Of a DNA stretch of 64,000 nucleotides, positions 1-13,700 are shown one piece after another (position 1 is the first letter of the stretch; each line of letters starts with the position of its first letter). The stretch is from Neodontobutis hainanensis (taxonomy: Eukaryota > Chordata > Actinopteri > Gobiiformes > Odontobutidae), in assembly GCA_024349245.1 (NCBI GenBank), contig JALDNG010000398.1, positions 1-64,000 on the forward strand, written 5' to 3'. Below the pieces are notes generated by a model, which saw only the letters and a program-made list of their open reading frames with translations, searched no databases and was not told the DNA's origin. The translations under genes and the position numbers were made by a program.

Positions 1-843
1 TTAAACTTTAAAATCTATCATTAAATTATCAAAAACACATTAATCGCAAATATTAACATTTTATATCTCTGAATATTTCTCATTGTAGGTTTTTAAATCA
101 AAAATTAACTTAAGTACACATAGTTCATAAGTATAATTATTCATAACTATAAATAGGATATAGAGTGATTCTAAAATATTTTCTGAATCTCAGAAGTATG
201 TTTAATTCAAGTATGATTGAAAATTTTTAAATCACTCGAAGTATTTCTTTTAATATGAAGATATAGCAAAAAATACAATTTTTGCTCTTTATGAAGGTTT
301 ATCAAGTATAGAATTTCCACAACCAGTCTTTCAGATATTTACATCCTATGTTTAGGTTATACATCGAATATATTATAATTAATACATTAAATACAAAACA
401 TCACATATCGTAACCTGTTACAAAAAATCAAAGTATACCTTAAATATGATGTTTACAAATATTTTATGCGTAGCACTTCATGATTGTAAGTATAGATAAA
501 GGATTTACTTGAAAAGATTACTAATAAAATACCGATGCTATTAAACCTCTTTTCATCTTTAATTTAGGTGTTAATATTGTAGTCGAGATCTTAAATACTT
601 CATATTTAAATAACTCCAAACAAAGAATGCTCCATTAATAATATACTAATTTGTAGAACTTCGATTTTACGGAGAATGTAAAAGGATATATATGTGCATA
701 TATTCAAATTAATACGCCGTCTTTAAGATAAAAAACCAAAAACAGACGAACCTTAAAGTGTTTATATCAAAACTAAAATTCTTTTTTAGAAAATATTACT
801 AGACTATGAAATAAATATAACATACCCATATTATTGTGTTAAA
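1..843. other. A+T-rich sequence, no gene assigned
   Basis: Nothing is recognisable here. The frame of the possible gene that follows stays open back to 790, directly after a T-run ending in AG at 788-789 that could serve as a splice acceptor. I could not find an upstream exon in a matching phase. Confidence 0.5.
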
Positions 844-1156
844 ATGGTTCATATGAAAATAACATTACTGTTATTTGATAGGATTAGCAATAAATCATCA
901 TTATCTGATGAAGCAAGTTTGATACCACTCGTTTGTAAAATTTTGGAACTTGCCACAACAGTTTGATCTGAAGACTTATTTTAAACTTTTAACCGTTAAT
1001 GATCTATTTAACAGGAAGTTACTATCACTCACAAACATAGTTATAGAGATGTTTAAAATGTTCGTTAATGGTCATAGATTACAAAAAATCCATAGTTTGA
1101 GAATAAAAGGCAACCAAATTCTCATAAAACTCTCAAATGTGAATTCTTTAAAATAA
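844..1156 (+). CDS. Possible small two-exon gene, unknown product
   Basis: I do not recognise the protein. An ATG at 844 opens 29 codons to 930. A 31-nt stretch at 931-961 begins GTTTGT and ends ACAACAG, and removing it joins in phase 0 to a second open frame at 962-1156 (64 codons plus stop), giving 93 residues. Without splicing the first frame stops in about a dozen codons. The predicted intron matches the 24-31 nt introns of the claudin-like genes in this window, which is the main support. The product is mixed in composition, with a segment reading SSLSDEASLIPL before the junction and a basic C-terminal half. There is no signal peptide or clear membrane span. The reading frame is also open upstream to 790, so the real start may lie in an earlier exon. 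It could be chance, since GT...AG pairs are common in such A+T-rich DNA. Confidence 0.35.
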
Positions 1157-2103
1157 AAATTGAATTTATTATATTCTGTTATTAATTAAAAGATTTTAAT
1201 ATATATTAATACTCTATCATTAATAATTTTATGAATCATTCAAATTATTTAATTTTCATGAATAATTTTAATTTTATGTTATCAAGTGTTAAAAAAATTA
1301 TGTTACGATTTATGATTATATAATTACACAGAAATAAAATTACATTAATTATCCACATAAATATTACATTTAATAACATATAATATTACAAATCGCTAAT
1401 ATTTAAAGTTATTATGGTAACTAAAAATATCAAGATAAAGATGTTTAATATAATTACAAAACATATTATATTTCATAATATAATGTTTATATTGAATTAT
1501 GGAAATATTTCTCCTCACGTAATCAAAAAGATTTACATGTTAATCAAAATAGTCTCTTTTGATCAAGATAAATATTTATTGTGAAAATAATTATAATTCA
1601 CAGATAGGCATATGTAAATTTCAATTTTTTATCTTCGATACTAACTTAATAAATATTCTTGAGTCGATTTATACTTTCCATTCAAATATACAATCAACTT
1701 ATTTAAAATACAATTATCTTTACAACTCAATATTAGAAATCTAAAATATAATTCAAATTATTCGATCAAATTTGAGTGTATTTAGTTGTGTACTTTATAA
1801 AGATTCAAAAATATATTAAATCGTTCTTTTTAACATAAAATATAAATCTGACATAATTGATCGAAATAAAAATATTCTTATTTGTTATTTAAATTATACA
1901 ATGTAAAAATTTCGCCATTTTATTGAATGCTTTTAATGATACAAATGAGAAATTCACCTAAAATATTATCTCCTTTCATATAAAATCTGTAACCGATATA
2001 AAAAACTTATATTCAATGTTTAAACAAAACGTGCACGTCAAATAAATAATAACATATAACACAGTATGATTCATGAAAAAAATAGTTATTTTAAAAGCAA
2101 ATA
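1157..2103. other. A+T-rich spacer
   Basis: No gene, structured RNA or transposon motif is recognisable. Short open frames here have only the Ile/Asn/Lys/Leu/Tyr composition expected from A+T-rich DNA. The end of claudin-like gene A lies at the right edge. Confidence 0.5.
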
Positions 2104-2847
2104 TTAATTTATATATTTTTCGTCTATATTTGTGTAGCGAGAAGACATAAAATAGCAACAAAATTTATGACACTTGTGTAATAATAGCAATGTGTGTTTT
2201 TTTAATATCGTATAAAATTTAGATCGATTTAGAATAATCAAAAATACCAGATAGGATATTGGTTCCATTAGAATATAAATAATATCACAAATATATAGCC
2301 TGAAAATACTTCCATGTTTTAATTTTCCATTTGATCCAATATAACTACAGTAAGTTTTACAGGAAAGTTACTAACCGTTATTGCTTGATAGAGTGCTTTG
2401 AGTCTAACATTTAATTGGACTATAGTTAAAAGAAGCATAACTAAATTTAATCGTATTCAAATACGTAACAAAAAATCAAGTACGTAGTAAGAATATTCTA
2501 ATATTTTAAATCCAAAAGATAATATGCGAAGAATAAAGGATGATATAAATAAAAACGTTGTTATATATAAGAATATAATAAGAAAAATCCTATTGTCTAA
2601 ATTAGAAAAATTTTAATTTACGATCATCAACGAACAGTGTTGAATAGGTACATTTATCTTGTCTACACCATTGAAATATTCCGATACTATTGCTATAGTA
2701 TCCGTTTCCTTCATCACATATAAACCACTTTGTAGAATCAAAAGATGTAAGTAACAACAAACAGGATACTCCGTGAAAGATCGAAGTTACAGCTGTAAAA
2801 TATTTTTCAAATTCAATATTATAAAACTTCCAATCATTCATATTCAC
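2104..2847 (-). pseudogene. Claudin/PMP22-like tetraspan gene A, third intron unrecognisable
   Basis: This is a four-pass membrane protein of the claudin/PMP22 type, related to genes B and C. Exon 1 (2847-2622) starts at an ATG (a second ATG follows two codons later). It encodes TM1, then an extracellular loop with W41-x-x-C44, GIF at 56-58, C61 and C66 in the family signature CRxDxC. Intron 1 (2621-2597, 25 nt) and intron 2 (2464-2441, 24 nt) are GT...AG, both phase 1, at the same sites as in B and C. Exon 2 (2596-2465) is exactly 132 nt, as in the paralogues, and encodes TM2. Homology to exon 3 ends at 2379, giving 62 nt again. Homology resumes at 2355 with a TYCSY segment and TM4, open to a TAA at 2104. 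The 23 nt between (2378-2356) should be intron 3 but lack GT and AG at their ends. Other nearby GT...AG choices give the wrong frame, and reading through meets a stop. The gene is therefore either broken or spliced in an unusual way. Confidence 0.6.
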
Positions 2848-5800
2848 ACTTTCAAAATGTAATGATCTGCACTAGTTTTAAAGATTTAAATTTTTGGTTT
2901 CAGGAAAATGAAAACAAAATAATGTTTTTATTTGTTCGCTGTTTGTAAATTAAACTATGATCTGAAATCTACTAAAATATATTGTTAAATTTTTGATTTA
3001 ATTTTAATTCAAAGTATCGTATAAATTAATTTTACTTGTTGTCAAATTTATGTATTTAATCTTTTATCATTAATTTTGAAGGGGATAATTTTACATTTAT
3101 TTGTATTAAACACGATAAGACGCTTATTAAAGAGAGTTATATTGATGTATTTATTTATAATGTTTAGACAATAACATTATTTTTATCTTATTATCGAAAT
3201 TCTTGATGTTTAAATCAATGCTATCTCATTAAAAAAAGTTTATTTATTGTAATAATTTTAGAAATTTCTGGTTAAATTAGATAAAAATGAATAAACTCAA
3301 AAAACAATTAATATACATTAATTTTATCGAAAATATTAATATCATTGGATTATTCAACGTTAAATTATTTTTTTTTGAATGTTCTCATTGAAAACTATCA
3401 TTGTGTAAAACAATTAGATTAACCAGTATTAACGTTCAGCTATATTTGACACAAATTGTAACAAAATATGTCAAATTGTTGTGACATAATTTTTGATTAA
3501 ACCGGAAACCTAAAAATAGGAATAAGAATCCTATTTGACAAGTTAACAAACACTTTAAATGATTCTAGAAAACAGAATTAAAATTTTTAATTCAATCATT
3601 CCATTGAAAATTTAAAAAAATTCACATCTAATAATAAATCACTGTATCTAAAAAAATTAAATCACAAAATTTTATAAAATATGAAATTTTAATAATTTAA
3701 AGATAAATTTTGACAATATGTCAATAATGTAATTTATAGACAGTATGGCGTTACGCTTATTCATAAGATGTTCTCTTAAAATTAAATTTGAATGTGTATT
3801 TGATTATTTTTGACCAAAAAAATAGAGAACAAATAACGCTGAAAATAATTACATATGAAAGTAAAATATACTTTAATTATTTTTGGATTCAAATTTAAAA
3901 AAATTAGATATATATGTTAAAAATAATAAAAAATCGTTTCTTCTTAAATCAGCAGAATTAATGAATAGTTTTGATGTAATAATCTGTACTTTTATTTTCA
4001 TCTTAATTGGTTTTTTTAGGTTTGACCATTTCTGTCATGAATGAAATTTTTAAACCTGGAAATCCATTTTTGATAGAAAAATTATTTTTACTGTTATTTT
4101 ATAATTAAAGAAACAAACTAAATTCAATAATAATCTTGATTCTCATAAATTTTACAAACATCGCATTCAACATTAAAATTGATAAACTTATTGTTTATCG
4201 TATACAAAATGTAAAATTGTTAAATTATCTATCCGCCAATTGTCAAATCATCATTTTTTTATTTTGTTTCAAGTCTACAAATTTAATTAATATAAATAGA
4301 ATATTTGCGCACTTTTTAAAAAATATAAAATTAATGAATCTTTTTCAAATTAAACTAAAAAGCATTCTAGATACATATAATAAACATAAATTTTTTTGTA
4401 TCTTACAAAATGTTAAATAGTGTATATTTTAGTATCTTAAAAATTATGAAAACATTTCCTTGAAATAAAACAACTCTCATTTATATGATTTCTAGATAAA
4501 GGAAAAATAATTAAAAGTTATTTATAAAAGGGATGTCAAATAAAATATCTTGATAAGATATGATAATAATTGAAAATATGAGATATAAATACAATAAAAT
4601 ATTTCATTTATATTGAATTTAGTTTTTCAATTTATCTCAACATAACTTGAAGTTGATAAATCAGAAGAGAAATAATTGACACTAGTTTTATCAAAGATTA
4701 AAACTTCCCATAAGTAAAGTTCTAAAGATGGTAATTTGAGAAATTAGTCTTTCGAGATATCAGGTTATGTTTTTATTTAATATCTGATTTATTCTATCTT
4801 GGATGAGTTTTTGATTTAAATAAAATAATAAAAATAAAATTTAGTAATTTGGTGGATCAAAGGACAATTAATCTCATATAGTATACATAAAAAAATACAA
4901 TCTCTCAACATATTAGTGTAGATTTAAGTATAAAAACAAATATGTTATATTTCATGAATTATTACAAAATTTAGCAGCCTAGGATTGTTAGACCATTAAT
5001 TTAATATAAATTGATATCGTCTAGAGAGTGATATTAGATATTAAAAAAATATTTTTGCCTCATATGTCCTATTAAATGTTAAATTGATTTTATTAAACCT
5101 TCCCAAGTTCAAAAATAGATTAAATCTGTTATGCTAATCCAGATCTAGATTTTATTAAATTTGAGATGTCATTATTTTGTAAAATTTAACATTTTTCAAT
5201 GGCATTGATTTATATTACCACACGATAAAGATAAAATCGGAAATTATTAATTTAAAAAAAGTGGTATAAATAAGATTTTGTGCAACACATGAAATCATAA
5301 ATACCTCAATTCACGTCGATTTTTCTTTTTATTTTGTATTTAAATCAAAATAATTTTTATCGAGAAAATAACCAAAATTAAATTTTCTTTTCTTTTAAGC
5401 TATTGATTAAAAATTTATAATTAATAAACTAAAAGTGTTATTTGCTTTTATTAATTAATATTAAGGCTCTTATTGTCTTTTATGGACAATATATGATAAT
5501 GATTTCGATTATTATGGCTGTTGTTATTTGTTGTTCAATCTTTGGGATCGATAATTTTTATATCTTGAAAGATTAAAAATAATTTAAATTTTATCAATGA
5601 TTAAAATAAATTGATCACATTTACTCTTATGTTTTATCGTCAACTGCTACTTTTAGTTTAAATTTTATGTTTTATATCTGGCTCTATGTTTCTTATTTCA
5701 AATATAATTGAGCAATCAATTTTTATAAGGTATAATTCTTGCGATTAATATATATTCAAAAGCTATTAGCTATTTTCGAAATCTTTATACAGACAAATGT

Positions 5801-8800
5801 ATGATTGACGGAATCCGAAAAATAATTATAATCATGAAGCGAATCAACGAGGCAAAATATTATAAATCAAAAACAAAAAATCGATCAAGTTAAAATTTTT
5901 CTAAGAATGTTGTAAGTTTTACAACAAACAGATCTTTTGCTGGGATTAAAAATTACTAAGGTTTCATTATCGTATTACAATCGATTTAAAAGATATATTA
6001 ACATTTCTTCTTGTTTAAAGAAGTATTATTAAATCACTGTCCAAATAGTTATAACTAATTGATAATATTTTGAATCTAATGATATTCATAATCAATAATT
6101 TAAAAAATATTCACTCAATTAAAAGTTTAAATAAAAAGTGAATAAATAAAAACTTTATTTATAATTATTTATTAATTATAGATTGGCTGCCTAATAGAAA
6201 TTTAAGAAAAGTTCAAGAACTCACATTTAAATTTTTCAAAACAGGATTTAGTTCAAAATATACGAATGAGAAGGAAAATTAACTTAAGCTTACGAGTATA
6301 TTTCAATAAGAAATATTTTAGATAAGTTGCCAAACACTAATTTGACGTCGAAATCAAGAGTATCTTACATAAATGATTTATAATATATAGAAGTTTGTTT
6401 ATTGTTCAGATAGAGCCAATTTTATAAAAATATTCATCAATTTGATAAGAGTAATGTCAGTTTAAGTACATCTAAGAAAAAAACAATTATTTATTAGGGC
6501 GTATCAAATGAAAATTTTTTTTAAATATAATCATTAATGTCATTTTGTTCTCATAATCTAACATTATGACAAATTATCTGTCAAATCAGTTTAATTTTTC
6601 AAAGAAGTAAAAATACTTAGAAATGTATTTGAAATGTACTTATTCGATTTAATATCCAAATCATTTTACTCTAAGCAACATATAAGGAATTAAAAGATGT
6701 AATACATTAAATCTACGTAAAAGGCTAGGAATACGTATTCTCACAAAAAAATAGAGATCGTTAACGACCTATATTTAAATTCTCATTTATGTTCTGCTAT
6801 AAAATAAATCATCAAAATATATCTAAAGATTTAAAAAAATCGTTATAAAAGGGAAATTAAAAATTAGAAACATATTTTTATTCAAAAAACTAATTGTTAC
6901 AAAAATTTATTGAGTATTATTATTTTTTTATATTCATTAAAATGTTTTATTATAATATATAATTTTGTTTGCATCTCACCGAAATAACGTGTGACCGACG
7001 GTAATATAATAAAAGGATTGATATTAATTGTGTTAGGTCAATAATTATACATATTCTGTTTTTATATGTGATAATTTTATTATCGTTACACTAAATATAT
7101 GTGAGAAAATTAGAAATATCAACAAAATCTCAACAACTTTAAAGTATTTTTTTATAAATCTTATTATTGTCATTAAAATATATTTCATTCAAAATTTCTA
7201 TTTTATAGCTAAGTACAACCAAAAATACTGTGAATTATTGAATATAAAATATTTTATATTTATATAAACCATATTTTATATTTTTGTAACGACTTTGACA
7301 CATATTTATTAAATAAATATTGCAATAATATAACTTTTATTGAATTCTAAAGTGTGATTGGTTTAAAATATTTAAGAAAATATTGTACTGATATTATTAT
7401 TGTGAACTTTTCGAATAAGTTTATCAGACAAATTTATAAGTTCAGAATTTACTCGAAAAGCGATGATGATTAATTAATATTTTTATTTATTGTTTAAAAT
7501 AACAATATATTTTTTATGACTATCAAATGAATATGAAATATTTATTAAAAAATTTAAAAATATTACGATACTTGAAACATTCATGAAATTTATAATTTTT
7601 CCTTGCAAAATAAATATCTTTTTCATATTTTTAAATATATGTTTAAGATTAAATCTGATTTGAATCGATTTAAAATACATTTTAAATCGAATAATTATAT
7701 TTTATGATTTGTTTATTTTTTAATATTACAAATCAATATCTATTTATTGCATATTTCATTTTTAAATGTTTTCAAAATTTAAAAAATAAAGCATAATTAA
7801 AATAATTGTGTTTTAAGAGATTTCTTTCAACCAGTAATACATTAAAAAAAAATTTTTCTGTTACATCCTTGTAAATCTCAATCACTAGTATTATTAAAAC
7901 GAGAAAAACATTTTTTAGATATTATAAAAATAATTTCATTTGTGACATAAATTGTATCGAAATTCATAAAAGAATGAATTCTCTGAACATGAGACATTGT
8001 ATCATATGAAAAGATATATTTTTAATATTATGTAATGAATTTTAAACGTTTTTATATTTTTAAGATCAATGAAAACGATAAACTATAATATTTAGATTTG
8101 TATTTTAATAGAATTTATATGTTTTCAAATATCTTTTAGAAATTTAAATAACTTTTGAATTATTTTTTATGTTTAAACAATTTGTCGGAAATCATAGCAA
8201 TGTATTAAATTAATCCACTTATTTTATCATTTTTGATCACAAAATTGTTTTTAACATTTTCTAGACAACCCTTAAATTTAAAGATTATGGTTTAATAACA
8301 TCAAATAAGCAAAAATGAAATCCTTTTTGGTATATCTTCAATTATTCAGTAAAATAAAATGCATATAAATCGGACTTCTAACTGGTAAAAATGGAATAAA
8401 GCACTTTACAAAAGGATAAATTTTATTCAGATTTTTAACTCGACTTGACAACTAATTTTAGATTTATAGAGGCACTTTATATTATATCGTTATTATTTCA
8501 AAAATTACAACGATTACATATTGAAGTTCTGATAACGTCTTTACGCTTTTCTCTGATTCAGGTTTTTAAAGAGAATGAACAATTTTACATATGCTATGTT
8601 GATTTTTCTTATTTTACCAATAAAATTTCATTATAGTATATTCTATCGTTTTTATACCAGTTTCAGCGAGAATAGTGAACATATATTTGCAATTTGATAA
8701 ATTATGTTGTTCTGAATGAACTGAAAATATAAAATGGACGCAATACTATTTCACATACAGATAACTATAAATAATCATTTAAATTGAAATATCAATGGTA

Positions 8801-9500
8801 TTATATATTCTAATTTTTTATTTTTTATTATTTTCAAAAAATCATATAAAATATTGATGAGCCCTAATCAGAAGATATAATGCTCAAATGTTTTTGCAGA
8901 ATATACTAATTTTCTTTTAAATTTTCTTTTAAATAATTGTGTTTATTATCAACAAAGTATGAATAAAATTTAAAGTATATAGCATGTTCATAGGTATTTA
9001 AAAATGTCGTGAATATATTCAATATACACTGACGCACTCTATGTCGAAATTAATGATTATCGAATATACATGATAAATTTGTTCACGTTTATTTAATATT
9101 AAACGAAAGACTTGCACATTGGAATTGTGTAAATAAATTTCTGATCTTCGAAATTGAAAGTCAATGTATCTATTTTATCAATGGAATATTTTAGAGTTGG
9201 TCTTATTGATTAGGGTGCATCACAAATTGAATGTACATTCTTGTATATACTCTAGAAAACACAATAATCACTTTTAAATTAAACAGAGAATATATTATGT
9301 GATTACCTTAGTTAAAAAAGTAAAATATGTTGCAGGTATTTCAACCATTAATGCTAATTATAAATAATTATGAAAATAATTTATTCATTAATATTTTATG
9401 CTTTCAAAATGATTCGGTAAAAATTATTTGAAAAGGGCAATATACCTGATATGTATTTAAGCTTTTATAATTCTTAATAGTTCGATGAACTAAAACTTCT
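2848..9500. other. Gene-poor A+T-rich region
   Basis: Nothing here can be assigned. The longest open frame (4136-4420 plus, 94 codons) has a composition expected by chance in this DNA and no motif. A frame at about 5728-5889 reads less A+T-driven than its surroundings (for example NLYTDKCMIDGIRK) but shows no family signature. No long direct or inverted repeat was noticed. Confidence 0.4.
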
Positions 9501-10790
9501 ATGTTAGGACGAATTATGAATTTCAGAGAAAAACTTTTATCTTTAAATAAAATAAAGACTCAGAAAATAAATATAAAAACTCAAAAAAGGATATATAATA
9601 CTTTAATGTTGGTTGGATATCATGCAAATGGGTTTTTAAATCACCTTGAAGATGGAGATGTATTGAAATAGAGTTAAAAGGAAGACTATTGTCCTTTGAA
9701 GTCAGTGCAACCCCTCTTTCACAATATGAAAATGATAAGTTATCAGATAAAGATGTGATCCAGATATATCTGATGAAAACTATAAAGAATTCTCTGGAAC
9801 AGTAATCTATGAAAGCATCAAAAAAAGCTTTAAATAAAATTGTTCACAGATCTGTCAATTTAAAATCGATCATAGATATTATAATATGGCAGATAAAAAT
9901 TCATAATATTTAGGACACAAACAAATATGAAGGTATTTCGAATTTCTAAAATAGTACCAGTAAACGTCAAAATATTAAATTTTTGTGATCTTTTTACATA
10001 TTAAAACGATATTATAATTCATGCAACAGAATTAACTTTAATCTGTTCCAAATATAGCAATACATGGATACATGATGGATTTGTAATAATACATTTAGTT
10101 TTCTTGCAATTTGAAAAAATCAAAATTATTATATTCGATGAAATGCTACCATTGATATATATACTTCTTAAAAATGGAAAACTAGAAATGTATTTTAGGT
10201 TTTTTAATATACTGAAGAGATTATTTGATGATTATCAATCTGAGCATATAATAATTGACTGAGAATAAACATAAAAAATACTTTTTGATATATATTTTAA
10301 ATTCAAGAATTGATGGTTGCTTTTATTATTTTAGAAAATATATATGTCAAAAAAAATCAGGAGGCACACAGCATTATATTAAAACAATCAAGATATTAAT
10401 TTGATAATTCAAATTAATGTTTCATAAGTTTTGTTTAACGTTTAGAAAAATTAATACTCGACAATTATGATTTAAATATCTGAAAAATTGGAAGTAATTT
10501 TCAACTTTTTCATTAAAACACACATGGATATACAGTTTGTAGTAGAGTAATCCATTATTCATGCGCTTATCCTGATCACGCTAAAGAACTTTAATAAAAG
10601 AGTAATGGAGAGTATTCCCAGCCAATAAACACACTGACGATGAATGAAAGATTCAACCGATATAAAATCCCAGTTTAAATAATCTTGTTATCTTTCTGTA
10701 AAGCGATCAAAGAATGATTGAAGAAAAAATATAAGACAACATGTTTTCTAAAGTTCAATTGATTGCAATAAAATAAATTTTAAAAATGAA
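9501..10790 (+). mobile_element. Decayed MULE-type DNA transposon
   Basis: This is a relic of a Mutator-like element. Its transposase would cut and paste the element using an RNase-H-like DDE core. The relic lies in a patch less A+T-rich than its surroundings. It starts with a 56-codon open frame at 9501-9671, continues in another frame through a segment ending MKTIKNSLEQ near 9800, then shows the transposase core at 10074-10340. Several stops and frameshifts interrupt it. The tail near 10520-10790 is weaker, with only an LNNLVIFL...RMIEEKI stretch resembling the usual C-terminal region. I could not identify terminal inverted repeats or a target-site duplication, so the ends are approximate. 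No intact copy is present in this window. Confidence 0.6.
10074..10340 (+). pseudogene. MULE transposase core, inactivated
   Basis: Three motifs of the MULE transposase domain occur in order. First is a DG pair at 10074 in WIHDGF, matching the family's first catalytic aspartate. Next, in the same frame, is DEMLPLIYILLKNGK followed by a tyrosine-phenylalanine pair and an NILKRLFDDY stretch (10137-10240), matching the usual 'hxPLhYhLLxxK..xY..hhxxhK' block. Finally IDGCFYYF is at 10309-10332, where the family has GC(F/Y)(F/Y)HF, so the conserved histidine is replaced by tyrosine. A stop interrupts the position of the second acidic residue (IIID followed by TGA), and a frameshift separates the last block. 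The enzyme cannot be functional. Finding three ordered motifs makes the family assignment fairly secure despite the decay. Confidence 0.65.
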
Positions 10791-13700
10791 CCATCCATTG
10801 AAAATATGTGGAAATATATCAAAATAATTTTAAATATATTTTGATAAGTCGATAACAATAGCTGATGTGTATAATTTAGTAAAGAAATAAATTTATTAAG
10901 GAGATTTCATGTTTTATCGCCCAAATGCTGACGAGTACTTATAGAGTTCTATCTGAAAATATTTATTTATATAAATTACATGTAAAAAGAAAATGTTTCA
11001 TTTTAAACTTTCATATCTGATTTATGTAGTAGGTGTGAAAATTTTATTATCAATAAGCATTTATTAAAAATTATAATGATTTTTAACTACTTTCGAACAA
11101 TTGAGTATTCATCATTCATGAAAACTACCCACTTAAAAATGATTGTGGTTTAAATTTATCTCGTATAATGATCATGTTTTTCTGATATGTTTAAATTCAC
11201 AATTGTAACTCATAAACGCATTGTTACAGTAAATCTGGTATGACTGAAAAGTTCAACCTTTTCAAACAATTTTACTGAAATTATCCATTAATTTAATTTT
11301 CTTAAATTGTTTGAATCGTATAAACTTATACAAGTTGCTATTTATTATTAAAAAAAAGACTTCTTTTATTTTCTTGCTATATTTATACCTTAAAATCTAT
11401 ACAGAACCTCTGTTTACTGCTATAATCATTGGGTAACGAACAAGAGATAATAAAAATATTTTGTGTGTCAAATAATCCCTACATTGTGTCTCTTTTTATA
11501 TTTTAATGAAATAAATTCTTATAATTGATATCATAAAATATAAACAGGATGCATATTCTATATGAAAAATAAGAATCATATTTCAATGTTTCAAAACATA
11601 ACATAAAAGTTGTGGAGAATTCAAAATTTAAAACACTTTAAATTGTAGTATCACTTAAATACATAAAAATAGTTAGGAAACATAAATAATAATTAATATT
11701 TATAATTAAAAGAATTGATTATTCAAAAATACTTGACTTATCATAAAAATAATTAAAAATTAAACCATTAAAAATATATTAGTTTGCATTTAGCATTTTT
11801 TTCATTTTAATCCTCAAGTTATCCATTTTCTACAACCTAGTAAAAAAATATTTTTAAACTTATCTAATTTTATAAAATAAAACATTCCCTCAGTTGAAAA
11901 TTCATGATTCTGTATTGAAAATATTCTTTTAATATTATGATATCTCATTTTACACAATTAATACTGAACTATATGACAATGACTTATTTGATGAAACAGT
12001 AAGCTCAGCTTTATCATAAATTACTAATTTTATGATGATTTATGTTTTAAATTTGTTTGAAAAAATTATAATATCAAATTATACATCCTTTAATAAAATG
12101 AAAGTTTTAAATATTACTTATTTCCTAAGGTTATGATTGTCAGGCTTTGGTTTAAAGATATTTTGATATTTTTCTCACAAATATTTTATTTAAATCGATT
12201 GTATTTAAATAACATTCTTTTTCAAAAAACGTGTCGTATTTCTTAAATTCATAAGTGTTTTGTCAATAAAGCACATATATAATTAGGGGTATTGCCAAAC
12301 TGTAGAAAGCCTATTAATTTCATTCATAATTATTCTATCAACTGAAATGCTTATGTTTAATTATATTTTATGAGATACTTATAATGAAAAATCAATAATT
12401 TATTTCACTTAAATTTTTGAAATGTATAAATGTTAAAAGTAGTTAACGAGAAAAATGATCATATGAGTCACTTAAATTGATGAGCAGAATATTTGTTTTT
12501 TTCTGAAGTTGATTATTTTTTTGTCTCTATATTACTAAGAATGTATTTAAGTTTAAAAGTGAAGCTGTTTGACATATTTGTTCTTCCTCAAAAATACAAG
12601 ATTGAGGTTTAATTTTAACATTCTAATATAAGAAAATATTTAATATGACCATTTTCATTATTTATTGCAGAAAATTAGAACTTGAAAACATCATTCGTTG
12701 GTAGAAATAATAACTTTAAGATTAAACTCTTAAATCTTTAAAATATATTTATAAAAAGTAATTTATTTGAAAATCAAAATTCAGATCATATACTGCGAAC
12801 TATGTCTTGTAAAAGAATGTATATTTCTCGCCAGATATTAATCCGTAAAAATTATTAATTATCTCTTTACTCATAAAGTATGTACAAAAATATTTAATTT
12901 AAAAAATTCGATTTATTAAATTTGTACCATGAAAAGTGTCAAAATACGAAATATTAGACTTTTCGATTATCATAAATAATTGCAAAGATTTTTTAGATTT
13001 ATCATCCAGATTTTTATTGAAAATCTGAATTCTGAAAGATTATAGCCTCTTAAAACATGTCAACTATGATCTATTTGTTGAAAAGAATAAAATACTAATG
13101 AGTTGAATCTTTCAACAAGTTATTCGTGGATATTTATAAAATGAATATTCTATATCTATAATAGTTAAGACTAACTGCACATACTGATCAAAAAGCACAT
13201 TTTCACTCTTGTACAAGCGAATTTGTTTTTAAAAAATTACTATCATGAATATTTTATAATATTATTGCTTTTACCTGATGTCGCTATATCTACACACTTA
13301 AATAACACTTATTCGTAAAAGAAAAATTATGATTCTTACATCAATAATTTGTTACTTAAATTAGATTTTAAACTATTTTTTCCAATATCGATAAAAATCC
13401 TCAGCCTTTAAATATTATTAAATAGGTAAATACTCTGAAAAAGCTACGATTAAGAGAGAGAATGGAAAGATCAGAATTTAACAACCATTTAATATTTAAT
13501 TCACGCCTAAATAATAAAAATCTCTCGAAAATATATTTTTAATCTTAACCCTACTTAAATATCGTGTCTTTTTACAAGGTTAAAATGTGTTATTTTAATA
13601 AAAGTTTTTACATTTTATAAAACTGGTTTCATATCAGATTGAGCTTATAAAATCTTTTTTATATTCATATGAAAATTTGAATAATCATCTTTGATAGAAA

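Noticed and set aside
4136..4420. Longest open frame in the window (94 codons, plus strand)
   Set aside because: It is rich in Ile, Asn, Lys, Leu and Phe as expected from A+T-rich DNA, has no motif, and has no neighbouring exon with a matching splice junction.
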